A stretch of DNA of 64,000 nt from Actinomycetales bacterium (GTDB lineage: Bacteria; Actinomycetota; Actinomycetes; Actinomycetales; Cellulomonadaceae), in contig JAHLLI010000002.1 in NCBI GenBank assembly GCA_020444245.1, forward strand, positions 62,001 to 126,000. Direction: 5' to 3'. The notes below the pieces were generated by a model. The model was not told the origin of the DNA and did no database searches. It was given only the letters and a program-made list of their open reading frames with translations. Shown piece after piece: positions 36,168 to 44,358 of the stretch. The first letter of the stretch is position 1. Each line of letters opens with the position of its first letter. A program made the translations under genes and the position numbers.

Positions 36168-36196
36168 ACCCACAGTACCTGATACTTGCGGTACCG
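36168..36196. promoter_or_regulatory. TetR operator candidate upstream of thiolase operon
   Basis: The site has AGTAC, one base, TGATAC, three bases, CGGTAC, preceded by ACCCA. It agrees with the site at 40169-40197 in 23 of 29 positions. It lies 65-93 bases before the thiolase start. Confidence 0.65.
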
Positions 36197-36236
36197 CGCA
36201 GGGGGGGTGAGGCCGGTGCGACGCACGCCGGAGACG

Positions 36237-36271
36237 CCGGAGGGGCGCCGCTGGTCGCGACGCCCCTCCGG
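36237..36271 (-). terminator. Terminator of the sugar ABC operon
   Basis: CCGGAGGGGCG (36237-36247) pairs perfectly with CGCCCCTCCGG (36261-36271) with a 13-base loop, about 29 bases past the last permease stop on the minus strand. Confidence 0.75.
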
Positions 36272-36299
36272 GTCTGCTGTGCGGGCTCGGCCCGCAGGG

Positions 36300-37265
36300 T
36301 CAACCCTTGACCGAGCCGGCCAACAACCCTCGGACGAAGTACCTCTGGAGCGCGAAGAACACGATCAGCGGCACCACGATCGCCACGAAGGCCGACGGTG
36401 CGAGCAGCTCCCAGTGCGAGCCGAAGTTCCCGACCAGGGCCTGCAATCGTGTCGTCAGCGGCGAGACGGTGTCCTTGCCTGCGCCGACGAACGTCAGCGA
36501 GACCAGCAGGTCGTTCCACACCCACAGGAACTGGAAGATCGCGAACGAGGCGATCGACGGGGCGGTCAGCGGCAGCACGATCTTGCGGAAGATGAGGAAC
36601 GAGTTCGCCCCGTCCACCCTCGCCGCCTCCATGAGGTCCCGCGGCAGCTGGACCATGAAGTTGTGCAGCAGGAAGATCGCCAGCGGCATCGCGAACATCG
36701 TGTGCGTGATCCACAACGACGCGAAGTGCCCGGTGACCCCCAGCGCCGGGAACACCGGCACGGACCCGATGTGCACGCCGGTGTTGAGGAAGCGCAGCAG
36801 CGGCACCAGCGCGAGCTGGATCGGCACGACCTGCAGGCCGAACACGAAGAAGAACAGCGCGTTGCTGCCCCGGAACGGGATCCATGCCAGCGCGTAGGCC
36901 GCCATGGTGGCCAGAGCGAGCGGGAACAGCGTGCCGGGGATCGACACCACGAGGGAGTTGACGAAGTACGGGATCAACCCGCCCTGGACGTTGTAGCCGC
37001 CCGAGAACAGCACCGTCTGGTAGTTCTCCAGGGTGAAGCTCGGGTTGGTGAAGACCGTCCACCAACCCGAGGTCCCGACGTCGGCCTGGGGCCGCAGCGA
37101 CGTGACGAGGAGCCCGAAGGTGGGGATGGTCCACACCACGGTGAGGAGCACGACGAGCAGCGACGCGATGCGGCTGCTGAGCGTCTGGCGGACCTTGGTG
37201 CCGGTGTCGGAGGTGACGTGCGGCGCGTTGACCTTGAGGGTCTGCTGGCTTTCGACAGTACTCAT
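36300..37265 (-). CDS. Carbohydrate ABC transporter permease (MalG type)
   Basis: A 321-residue inner-membrane permease with six helices. The EAA loop that contacts the ATPase is EAARVDGANSFLIFRKIVLPL. The C-terminus FALQRYFVRGLLAGSVKG is typical of MalG/GanQ-type subunits. The ATG at 37265 overlaps the stop of the upstream permease (ATGA). With the binding protein and MalF-type permease it forms a sugar importer. No ATPase gene is nearby, so a shared MsiK-like ATPase elsewhere is expected. Confidence 0.95.
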   Translation of the reverse strand: MSTVESQQTLKVNAPHVTSDTGTKVRQTLSSRIASLLVVLLTVVWTIPTFGLLVTSLRPQADVGTSGWWTVFTNPSFTLENYQTVLFSGGYNVQGGLIPYFVNSLVVSIPGTLFPLALATMAAYALAWIPFRGSNALFFFVFGLQVVPIQLALVPLLRFLNTGVHIGSVPVFPALGVTGHFASLWITHTMFAMPLAIFLLHNFMVQLPRDLMEAARVDGANSFLIFRKIVLPLTAPSIASFAIFQFLWVWNDLLVSLTFVGAGKDTVSPLTTRLQALVGNFGSHWELLAPSAFVAIVVPLIVFFALQRYFVRGLLAGSVKG

Positions 37266-38431
37266 CGGGTCGCACGCTCCTTCCGCAGCTGGAGGATGTT
37301 GTAGATCAGCACCGGCACGACGCCGACGAACAGGATGACCGCGAGCGCGGAGCCATGTCCCTGATCGCCTTGGACGAATGTCTGGCGGTACATCTCGTAC
37401 GACAGCACGCTCGTGTTGAAGTTGCCGCCCGTCATCGTGGCGACGATGTCGAAGATCTTCAGCACGGCTATGAGGATCGTGGTGAAGACCACGATGAGCG
37501 TGCCGCGGATCATCGGGATGGTGACCCGCACGAACATCTGCCACCCGGTCGCACCGTCCAGCGCCGCAGCCTCGAGGACGTCGTTGGGGATCGCCTTGAT
37601 GGCCGCGGACAGGACCACCATGGCGAAGCCGGTCTGGACCCAGATCATGATCACGATGAGCATGAAGGTGTTCAGGGGGGTGTTGAGCAGCCAGTTGGGC
37701 GGGTCCTTCCAGCCGAGCCAGATCGCCACCTGCGAGAGCAGGCCGATCTGTGGCTGGTTCGGTTCGTTGTACTGGTAGACGAACTTCCAGATGACGCTCG
37801 CACCGACGAACGAGATCGCCATCGGCAGGAAGATCAACGACTTGGTGGCCTTCTCGCTACGCGCCCGCATCCGGTCCGAGAGCAGTGCGAGGACCAGACC
37901 GAACGCGGTCGCGAACGTCGGGGCGAGGACGATCCAGAGCACCGTGTTGATGAGCACCACGCGCATCGTCGGGTTGGTGAACGCCCAGACGTAGTTGTCC
38001 GCCCCGACCGCCGTCTTCCCGGCCGCGTCGTAGAAGCTGAGCAGGAAGGTCCGGATCGCCGGGATGACCAGGCCGACGAGCATGAACAGTGCGGCCGGGC
38101 CGAGGAACACCACGATGCCGACCGGCCGTGACACCCGCCCTGAGGCAAGCCCGGCGATGAAGAACACGATCATCAGCACCGCGGCCACGACGAGGATCGC
38201 GAGCGCGCCACCGCTGAGCTTCCACAGCGAGGCGGCGGCGAGGCTGTCGGGCTGTGTGAAGACCGGGATCGAGAGGACACCGGTCGCGCCCAGTACGGAC
38301 AGGACGACGATCACGCCGAGCGCGATCAGTGTGAGGATCAGGGCCCGTCGGTTCGAGCGGGTGTCCCGCACCGACAGCTGTTCGAGGGGTGCTCGGCTGC
38401 TCGTCGGCAGCGTGGTCTGGCTGTGGCTCAT
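37262..38431 (-). CDS. Carbohydrate ABC transporter permease (MalF type)
   Basis: A 389-residue permease. Compared with minimal MalF-like subunits it has an N-terminal extension with two extra helices and a loop (residues 25-100) before the core FLGPAALFMLVGLVIPAIRTF. The EAA motif is EAAALDGATGWQMFVRVTIPM. The long periplasmic loop includes YNEPNQPQIGLLSQVAIWLGWKDPPNWL. It pairs with the downstream MalG-type subunit (ATGA overlap). A 16-base-pair hairpin separates it from the binding-protein gene. Confidence 0.95.
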   Translation of the reverse strand: MSHSQTTLPTSSRAPLEQLSVRDTRSNRRALILTLIALGVIVVLSVLGATGVLSIPVFTQPDSLAAASLWKLSGGALAILVVAAVLMIVFFIAGLASGRVSRPVGIVVFLGPAALFMLVGLVIPAIRTFLLSFYDAAGKTAVGADNYVWAFTNPTMRVVLINTVLWIVLAPTFATAFGLVLALLSDRMRARSEKATKSLIFLPMAISFVGASVIWKFVYQYNEPNQPQIGLLSQVAIWLGWKDPPNWLLNTPLNTFMLIVIMIWVQTGFAMVVLSAAIKAIPNDVLEAAALDGATGWQMFVRVTIPMIRGTLIVVFTTILIAVLKIFDIVATMTGGNFNTSVLSYEMYRQTFVQGDQGHGSALAVILFVGVVPVLIYNILQLRKERATR

Positions 38432-38550
38432 GGCAACCCTCCGGGGGTGAGCACAGGGGAGCTGATGAGGTCTGACACGCGTCCCTCCTTAGGGCCTCGA
38501 GGCGCGGCGCTGCACCCCGGCGGGGCTGGTGTCCGGTATAGCACTAGCAC

Positions 38551-38586
38551 AGACGCCCGGGCCCGGCGAACCGGGCCCGGGCGTCT
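38551..38586 (-). terminator. Perfect 16-bp hairpin between binding-protein and permease genes
   Basis: AGACGCCCGGGCCCGG (38551-38566) pairs perfectly with 38571-38586 around a CGAA tetraloop, 22 bases past the stop of the binding-protein gene. It probably ends or protects part of the transcripts so that more binding protein than permease is made. Confidence 0.8.
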
Positions 38587-38608
38587 TCTACGCTAGGCCG
38601 TCAGCCGA

Positions 38609-39988
38609 TCAGCTGGTCGGCCAGGCTGCGTCGATCGCCTTCAGCATGTCGTCCGTGCTCGTGCTGCCGGCGAACCAGTTGGTGAACTGGGTCCACTCGG
38701 CACCCGAACCGACGGCGGAGGGCATCAGGTCGGACGCGTCGAACTTGAACGTCGCGTCCGGGTCGGTCAGCATCTCGGCCGAGAACTTGTCGATCGGCGC
38801 GGAGTAGACCGACGGGTCCACGCCGTTGTTCGCCGACACCCAGCCGCTGGCCTGCTTGATCCGGCTCGTCGCCCACTCCGGGGTCGAGAGGTAGGTCTGC
38901 ACGGCCTGGACCTCGGGACGGTCGGAGAACGCGACGTCGAACTCGCCGCCACCCTCGACCGGCTTGCCGAACTTGTCGTTCATGACCGGCAGGAAGAAGG
39001 CCCACACGTCGCCGTCCGGGCCGACCTTGGTGCCCTCGGGCCACTGAGCGGCGTAGAAGGACGCCTGCTGCAGCATGTAGCACTGGCCCTGGAGGATCGG
39101 CAGACCGGCGTCCTGGAAGGTCGTCGTCGCGATGGAGGCGACGTCACCGTGGCCACCGTTGACGTAGTCGGGGTTCTTCATCCACTTCTCGAGGATGCCC
39201 ATGGCGTCCTTGATCTCCGGGGAGTCGAACTTCACGTCGTGGCTGACCCACTGGTCGTAGACGTCCGGCCCGGCGGACCGCATGACGATCTCCTCGAGCC
39301 AGTCGGTGGCCGGCCAGCCGGTGGCCGTGCCGGAACCGATGCCGCCGCACCAGGGCTTCACGCCGTCACCGTTGTTGGCGATGGTGTCCGACAGCTTCAT
39401 CATGTCGTCCCAGGTCTCCGGGACGGTGTAGCCCTTGTCGGCGAACATCTTCGGCGAGTACCAGACCATCGACTTGGCGTTCGCGCTCAGGGGCGCGCCG
39501 TAGAACTTGCCGTCGACCGTGGCGTAGTCCTTCCAGCCGGCTGCCCAGTACTTGTCGACGTTGTCGGCCACGGCCTGCGGGGCCGGCACGGCGTTCGGCG
39601 CCATCCGGGCGACGAGGCCCGGCTGCGGGATCATCGCCAGGTCAGGTGCCTGACCACCCTGGACCCGGACCGGCAGCTGGGACTCGAACTCGTTCGAGCC
39701 CTCGTACTGGATCGTGATGCCGGTGCACTTGCTGAACTCGGCCCACGACGCCTCGAGCGAGTCGGACTCCGGGCTCAGGATCGACGCGAAGATCGTCACC
39801 GTCGTTCCGTCGTGCCCCATGTAGTCCGCGTATGCCTCGCACCCGGCGGCCACCGAGGCGCTGCTCGAGCCGCTCGAGCCGCTGTCGCTGGGCGTGCTGG
39901 TGCCGCTCGAACACGCCGTGAGCAGCAGACCTGCCGCGGCCACGGCGGAGCCGGCGAGCATTACGCGCCGGCGTCCCATTGACCTCAT
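38609..39988 (-). CDS. Extracellular sugar-binding lipoprotein of ABC transporter
   Basis: A 459-residue family-1 solute-binding protein. Lipobox LLLTAC with Cys at about residue 26, followed by a Ser/Gly/Thr linker (28-47). The mature domain has TVTIFASILSPESDSLEASWAEF, GGQAPDLAMIPQPGLVARM and the Trp-rich WCGGIGSGTATGWPATDWLEE, which suggests stacking on sugar rings. A Cys in EFSKCTGI and others may form disulfides. GAGGAGAGA lies just before the ATG. It is the first gene of the operon. Its specificity cannot be read, but resembles alpha-glucoside binders. Confidence 0.94.
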   Translation of the reverse strand: MRSMGRRRVMLAGSAVAAAGLLLTACSSGTSTPSDSGSSGSSSASVAAGCEAYADYMGHDGTTVTIFASILSPESDSLEASWAEFSKCTGITIQYEGSNEFESQLPVRVQGGQAPDLAMIPQPGLVARMAPNAVPAPQAVADNVDKYWAAGWKDYATVDGKFYGAPLSANAKSMVWYSPKMFADKGYTVPETWDDMMKLSDTIANNGDGVKPWCGGIGSGTATGWPATDWLEEIVMRSAGPDVYDQWVSHDVKFDSPEIKDAMGILEKWMKNPDYVNGGHGDVASIATTTFQDAGLPILQGQCYMLQQASFYAAQWPEGTKVGPDGDVWAFFLPVMNDKFGKPVEGGGEFDVAFSDRPEVQAVQTYLSTPEWATSRIKQASGWVSANNGVDPSVYSAPIDKFSAEMLTDPDATFKFDASDLMPSAVGSGAEWTQFTNWFAGSTSTDDMLKAIDAAWPTS

Positions 39989-40100
39989 GTTCTCTCCTCG
40001 TCTGACCTCGTCGTCCCGACGCGGGCAACGCCGCCCGGGGGTGAACGCTCTCGATCATTGCCCTGGGTCAGGGCGACGGCAAGGCGGACAGGCCACGGTT

Positions 40101-40124
40101 CGATAACAATTGCAAGCGGTTGCA
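40101..40124. promoter_or_regulatory. LacI-family operator candidate upstream of sugar ABC operon
   Basis: TGCAAGCGGTTGCA (40111-40124) is a near-perfect palindrome with a central CG, typical of LacI-family sites. The adjacent CGATAACAAT (40101-40110) reads ATTGTTATCG on the minus strand and may include the -10 box of the binding-protein gene. Confidence 0.6.
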
Positions 40125-40168
40125 GTCCCGGGATGGGACCGCTCCCATGACGTCCCGGGGTGCCCGGA

Positions 40169-40197
40169 ACCCAAAGTACTTGATACCGTCGGTACTG
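40169..40197. promoter_or_regulatory. TetR operator candidate over its own promoter
   Basis: Contains AGTAC...GTACT as an inverted repeat with 12 bases between, and the same TGATAC and CGGTAC blocks as the site at 36168-36196. The -10 box TACCGT (40184-40189) lies inside it, 7 bases before the tetR GTG. Confidence 0.7.
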
Positions 40198-40940
40198 TGA
40201 GTCGACCGACGCCGACGGCCTCGTCCAGCCCCGGAGATGCCCCCCGGGGTAGCGACGGGTCGGCCCCGGACGGGCGTTCCACCCGGTGGGCCGAGCACCG
40301 CTCCGCGCGGCGCTCCGAGCTGGTCCGTGCCGCCAGGCGGGCGGTCCACCATCTGGGCCCGGACGCGTCCATGGAGGAGATCGCCCAGTCCGCCGGCACG
40401 TCCAAGTCGATCGTCTACCGATACTTCGTGGACAAGCCCGGGCTCCAGGCCGCCGTCGGCGCCGCGGTGGTCGAGGACCTCAACGCTGCGTTGGACGCCG
40501 CCGGCCGGGAGGCCGCGACACCACGGGACGCGCTGCGCGCGATGATCGACGCCTACCTCGCGATGATCGAGGGTTCGCCCAACGTCTACTGGTTCGTCAC
40601 CCGCCCCGTCAGCGAGAACGCCTCCGCCCCGCTCGGGCACTTCATGGATGCCGTCGCGATGCTCGTGGCGCGGCCCTTCGCCCGCCTGCTGGCCGGCGCG
40701 GACGACGGCGAGTCCGCCGCGATGGCCGACCTGTGGGGCAGCGGGGCCGTCGGGTTCGTGCGTGGTGCCGGTGAGTGGTGGCTGGCCCACCGCGGCGACG
40801 GCGACGCCCCCGCGCGCACCGGGCTCGCCGAACGTGTCACGGCCTGGTTGTGGACCGGGCCCGTGAGCGCCCTCACCCGTTCTCTGCCCGGGGCGGCACC
40901 GCAGCCCCCGGGCATCCCCGCCGACGAGGAGCAGTCATGA
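40197..40940 (+). CDS. TetR family transcriptional regulator
   Basis: A 247-residue regulator. A 40-residue Pro/Ser-rich tail precedes the HTH (residues 46-92: RRSELVRAARRAVHHLG, MEEIAQSAGTSKSIVYRYFVDK). The C-terminal domain is helical, for ligand binding and dimerisation. GTG at 40197 is chosen because TACCGT sits 7 bases upstream inside the putative operator, giving a leaderless mRNA. It overlaps the acyl-CoA oxidase gene by ATGA. The shared operator indicates it controls both that gene and the thiolase operon at 36103. Confidence 0.9.
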   Translation: MSRPTPTASSSPGDAPRGSDGSAPDGRSTRWAEHRSARRSELVRAARRAVHHLGPDASMEEIAQSAGTSKSIVYRYFVDKPGLQAAVGAAVVEDLNAALDAAGREAATPRDALRAMIDAYLAMIEGSPNVYWFVTRPVSENASAPLGHFMDAVAMLVARPFARLLAGADDGESAAMADLWGSGAVGFVRGAGEWWLAHRGDGDAPARTGLAERVTAWLWTGPVSALTRSLPGAAPQPPGIPADEEQS

Positions 40941-43009
40941 CCACCGTCACCTCACCCCGTCCGGTCGCCACGGCTGCCGAGCCGACCGTCGACGTCGCCG
41001 CGCTCGAGCACGTGCTGCTGGGCCGCTGGGGCGACCTGCGCAAGGCCACCCGTGAGCTCCTCGCCGACCCCCGGTTCCACAAGGTCGAAGGCCTGCCGCT
41101 GGCCGAGCACCGCGAGCGCGTCCTGGGCCAGCTGCGGCTGCTGGTGTCCGAGGGCGAGGTGCTGCGCGCCTTCCCGGCCGAGCTCGGCGGTGCCGACGAC
41201 CACGGCGGGTCGCTCGCCCGGTTCGAGGAGCTCGTCGCCGCGGACCCGTCGCTGCAGATCAAGTCCGGCGTGCAGTGGGGGCTGTTCGCCTCGGCGATCC
41301 TGCACCTGGGTACCGCCGACCACCACGCCCGGCTGCTGCCCGGCGCGATGTCGCTGGACGTGCCCGGCGTGTTCGCGATGACCGAGACCGGCCACGGCTC
41401 GGACGTGGCGTCCATCGCGACCACCGCCACCTATGACCCGGACACCCAGGAGTTCGTGCTGCACACGCCGTTCCGCGCCGCCTGGAAGGACTACCTCGGC
41501 AACGCCGCGCTGCACGGGCACGCCGCCGTGGTGTTCGCCCAGCTCGTCACCTCCGCGCCCGGCGAGGACCCGGTCAACCACGGCGTGCACGCCCTCTACG
41601 TGCCGATCCGCGACCCGCAGACCGGGGAGTTCCTCCCCGGCGTCGGCGGCGAGGACGACGGGCTCAAGGGCGGGCTGAACGGCATCGACAACGGCCGGCT
41701 GCACTTCGACCACGTCCGGGTGCCGAGGGCCAACCTGCTCAACCGCTACGGCGACGTCGCCGAGGACGGCACCTACAGCTCGCCGATCGCCAGCCCCGGT
41801 CGCCGGTTCTTCACCATGCTGTCCACCCTGGTGCAGGGCCGGGTGTCACTGGACGGCGCCGCCGTCAACGCGAGCAAGCTGGCGCTCAAGATCGCGGTGA
41901 CCTACGGCAACCAGCGCCGCCAGTTCACCGGTGCCTCCGACACCGACGAGGTCGTGCTCCTCGACCGCCAGGAGCACCAGCGTCGTCTGCTGCCGCGCCT
42001 GGCCCAGACCTACGCGCAGGCGTTCGCCCACGAGCGCCTGCTGGCCACGTTCGACGACGTGTTCTCCGGGCGGGCGGACTCCGACACCGACCGTCAGGAC
42101 CTGGAGACCATCGCCGCGGCGCTCAAGCCCGCCTCGTCCTGGCACGCGATGGACACCCTGCAGGCCGCCCGCGAGGCGTGCGGCGGCGCCGGGTACCTCA
42201 CCGAGAACCGGCTCACCTCGCTGCGCGACGACCTGGACGTCTACGTGACGTTCGAGGGCGACAACACCGTGCTGCTCCAGCTGGTGGCCAAGCGGCTGCT
42301 GTCCGACGTCGCCAAGGACCTGGCGCACATCGACGCGGGCACCATGGCGCGCCTGGTCGCCGAGCGGGCCGCCGACGTCGCGCTGCACCGCACCCCGCTG
42401 ACCCGGGTGGTGCAGACCCTCGCCGACGGTGGCGACGTGCGGCGGTCGGTGGGGCAGATGCGGTCGACCGAGGCCCAGCGGGAGCTGCTCACCGACCGCG
42501 TCGAGACCATGGTCGCCGAGCTCGCCGGCGCCCTGCGGCCGGCCGGCAAGGCCTCGCGCGCCGAAGCCGCGCGGCTGCTGGACGCGCACCAGCACCAGAT
42601 GGTCGAGGCCGCCCGCGCCCACGCCGACCTGCTCCAGTGGGAGGCGTTCACCGCGGGGCTGTCCAAGGTCGACGACGAGGGCACCCGGCAGGTGCTGACC
42701 TGGCTACGCGACCTGTTCGGGCTGACCCTGATCGAGCGGAACCTGGCCTGGTACCTCATCCACGGGCGCCTGTCGGCCGGGCGGGCGCGGGTGGTCGGCT
42801 CCTACGTCGACCGGCTGCTCGAGCGGCTGCGCCCGCACGCGCAGGACCTCGTCGACGCCTTCGGCTACGGCCCGGAGCTGGTGCGTGCGGCGATCGCGTC
42901 GGGTGCGGAGGCCGAGCGCCAGGACGAGGCGCGGGCCTACTACCGCGAGCAGCGCGCCGGCGGCCGCGCCCCGCGCCCCGAGCCCAAGCCCGAGCGCGCC
43001 AAGGCCTGA
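40937..43009 (+). CDS. Acyl-CoA oxidase/dehydrogenase family protein
   Basis: A 690-residue flavoprotein, much longer than ordinary acyl-CoA dehydrogenases (about 380) and close to peroxisomal-type acyl-CoA oxidases. FAD/substrate motifs: FAMTETGHGSDVASI, LNRYGDVAEDGTYSSPI, YGNQRRQF, ACGGAGYLTENRL and VTFEGDNTVLLQL, where Glu of FEGDN is at the expected catalytic-base position. The C-terminal 250 residues form the second helical domain of the oxidase family, ending in a basic tail. It would catalyse the first beta-oxidation step. ATGA overlap with tetR means coupled translation. Oxidase or dehydrogenase cannot be settled from sequence. Confidence 0.9.
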   Translation: MTTVTSPRPVATAAEPTVDVAALEHVLLGRWGDLRKATRELLADPRFHKVEGLPLAEHRERVLGQLRLLVSEGEVLRAFPAELGGADDHGGSLARFEELVAADPSLQIKSGVQWGLFASAILHLGTADHHARLLPGAMSLDVPGVFAMTETGHGSDVASIATTATYDPDTQEFVLHTPFRAAWKDYLGNAALHGHAAVVFAQLVTSAPGEDPVNHGVHALYVPIRDPQTGEFLPGVGGEDDGLKGGLNGIDNGRLHFDHVRVPRANLLNRYGDVAEDGTYSSPIASPGRRFFTMLSTLVQGRVSLDGAAVNASKLALKIAVTYGNQRRQFTGASDTDEVVLLDRQEHQRRLLPRLAQTYAQAFAHERLLATFDDVFSGRADSDTDRQDLETIAAALKPASSWHAMDTLQAAREACGGAGYLTENRLTSLRDDLDVYVTFEGDNTVLLQLVAKRLLSDVAKDLAHIDAGTMARLVAERAADVALHRTPLTRVVQTLADGGDVRRSVGQMRSTEAQRELLTDRVETMVAELAGALRPAGKASRAEAARLLDAHQHQMVEAARAHADLLQWEAFTAGLSKVDDEGTRQVLTWLRDLFGLTLIERNLAWYLIHGRLSAGRARVVGSYVDRLLERLRPHAQDLVDAFGYGPELVRAAIASGAEAERQDEARAYYREQRAGGRAPRPEPKPERAKA

Positions 43010-43030
43010 CGGCTCGCTCTCCGCGCGTTT

Positions 43031-43067
43031 GGAACCGGATCGGCGAGGACTTGACCGATCGAGTTCC
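43031..43067. terminator. Hairpin between convergent oxidase and ligase genes
   Basis: Arms 43031-43043 and 43055-43067 (GGAAC-n2-GATCGG type) pair in 11 of 13 positions across an 11-base loop. Position between two stop codons suggests a bidirectional terminator. Confidence 0.5.
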
Positions 43068-43081
43068 GATCTCGGCGGGCG

Positions 43082-44146
43082 TCAGGTGGCGAGGATCTCC
43101 GCGAGGTTGAAGCGCACCGGGTGCTCGAGCTGGGCGTAGGTGCACGACTCGGGGTCGCGGTCGGGGCGCCAGCGCGCCAGCTGCGTGGTGTGGCGGAAGC
43201 GCGGGCCCTCCATGTGGTCGTACTTCACCTCGACCACGCGCTCGGGTCGCAGCGGGGTGAAGGACAGGTCCTTGCCCGCGTTCCAGCGTGAGCCCGCCGC
43301 CTCCGTCGGGGTGCGCGTGCCCGCGTCCTGGGCGGCCGGCGCCCACGGGTGGGTGTCCGGGTCGGCCACCAGGGGCTGGAGCTCGGCGAACAGCTCGCGC
43401 CGCACGGCCATCGGGAAGCTCGAGGTCACGCCCACCGACGCGAGCCGGCCGTCGTCGTCGTACAGGCCCAGCAGCAGGGAGCCGATCGCCGCGTCGTCGG
43501 TCTTGTGCGTCCGGTAGCCGGCGACCACGCAGTCCGCGGTGCGCTCGTGCTTGATCTTGGACATCACGCGCTTGTCCGGCTGGTACGTCAGGTCCGGGCG
43601 CTTGGCCACCACGCCGTCCAGCCCCGCGCCCTCGAACACCTCGAACCAGCGCCGCGCCTCGTCCAGGTCCGTGGTCATCGGCGTGCGGTAGACGCCGGGG
43701 CCGGTGCCCGGCACGGCGGCCTCGAGGCGGGCGCGACGCTCGGCGTACGGCAGCGCGGTGAGGTCGGCGTCGTCCAGGGCGAGCAGGTCGAAGGCGACCA
43801 GCACCGCCGGCGTCTGACGGGCGAGCAGCTGGACACGCGAGTCGGCGGGGTGGATGCGCTGCAGCAGGGCCTCGAAGTCCAGCGCCGTCACGTCGGGTGT
43901 CGCGATGACGATCTCGCCGTCGACCACGCACCGGTCCGGCAGCTCGGCGAGCACGGCCGCGACGACCTCGGGGAAGTAGCGGGTGATCGGCTTGGTGGTG
44001 CGCGAGCCGATCTCGACCTCGTCGCCGTCCCGGAACACGATCGCCCGGAAGCCGTCCCACTTGGGCTCGTAGTGCTGACCCGGCGGGATGTCGGGCGTCG
44101 CCTTGGCCAGCATCGGGCGCACGGGCGGGAGCACCGGCAGGTCCAT
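43082..44146 (-). CDS. ligC: ATP-dependent DNA ligase (LigC type)
   Basis: A 354-residue ATP-dependent ligase with the nucleotidyl Lys29 in YEPKWDGFR, then VDGEIVI, AFDLLALD, DGVVAKR and the OB-fold segment VVAGYRTHK; RVVEVKYD is the last motif. Length and lack of extra domains match LigC rather than LigD. In mycobacteria LigC has a role in base excision repair. The ATG at 44146 is chosen; a GTG two codons upstream is in frame. Convergent with the oxidase gene; the upstream gap is 212 bases. Confidence 0.93.
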   Translation of the reverse strand: MDLPVLPPVRPMLAKATPDIPPGQHYEPKWDGFRAIVFRDGDEVEIGSRTTKPITRYFPEVVAAVLAELPDRCVVDGEIVIATPDVTALDFEALLQRIHPADSRVQLLARQTPAVLVAFDLLALDDADLTALPYAERRARLEAAVPGTGPGVYRTPMTTDLDEARRWFEVFEGAGLDGVVAKRPDLTYQPDKRVMSKIKHERTADCVVAGYRTHKTDDAAIGSLLLGLYDDDGRLASVGVTSSFPMAVRRELFAELQPLVADPDTHPWAPAAQDAGTRTPTEAAGSRWNAGKDLSFTPLRPERVVEVKYDHMEGPRFRHTTQLARWRPDRDPESCTYAQLEHPVRFNLAEILAT

Positions 44147-44358
44147 CGTCACAGTCTGGTGCGGAGGCCCGGCCGTCGCCAGGGGGCTCGGCTGAGACCG
44201 GCAGGCGGCCCACGCGGCAGAGCCCCGATCGGCGCCCCGGCACCATCCGGATGGTGGATGGCCCTGCGGGGGAGTGCGTCCGGGGTGGCGCTCGCCGCGT
44301 GGGGCGCCGGTGGGGCCGTGCGCGTCGATAGGGTTCCGCACGTGGATGGAGCGGCGCG

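Noticed and set aside
40937-43009. FadE5-type acyl-CoA dehydrogenase, as in the mycobacterial fadA2 neighbourhood
   Set aside because: Length and the segments RYGDVAEDGTY and FEGDNTVLLQL fit the acyl-CoA oxidase branch better.
44341-44358. Earlier GTG start for the Ycf46-like gene
   Set aside because: That GTG, although near a -10 box, is out of frame and meets a stop after six codons.
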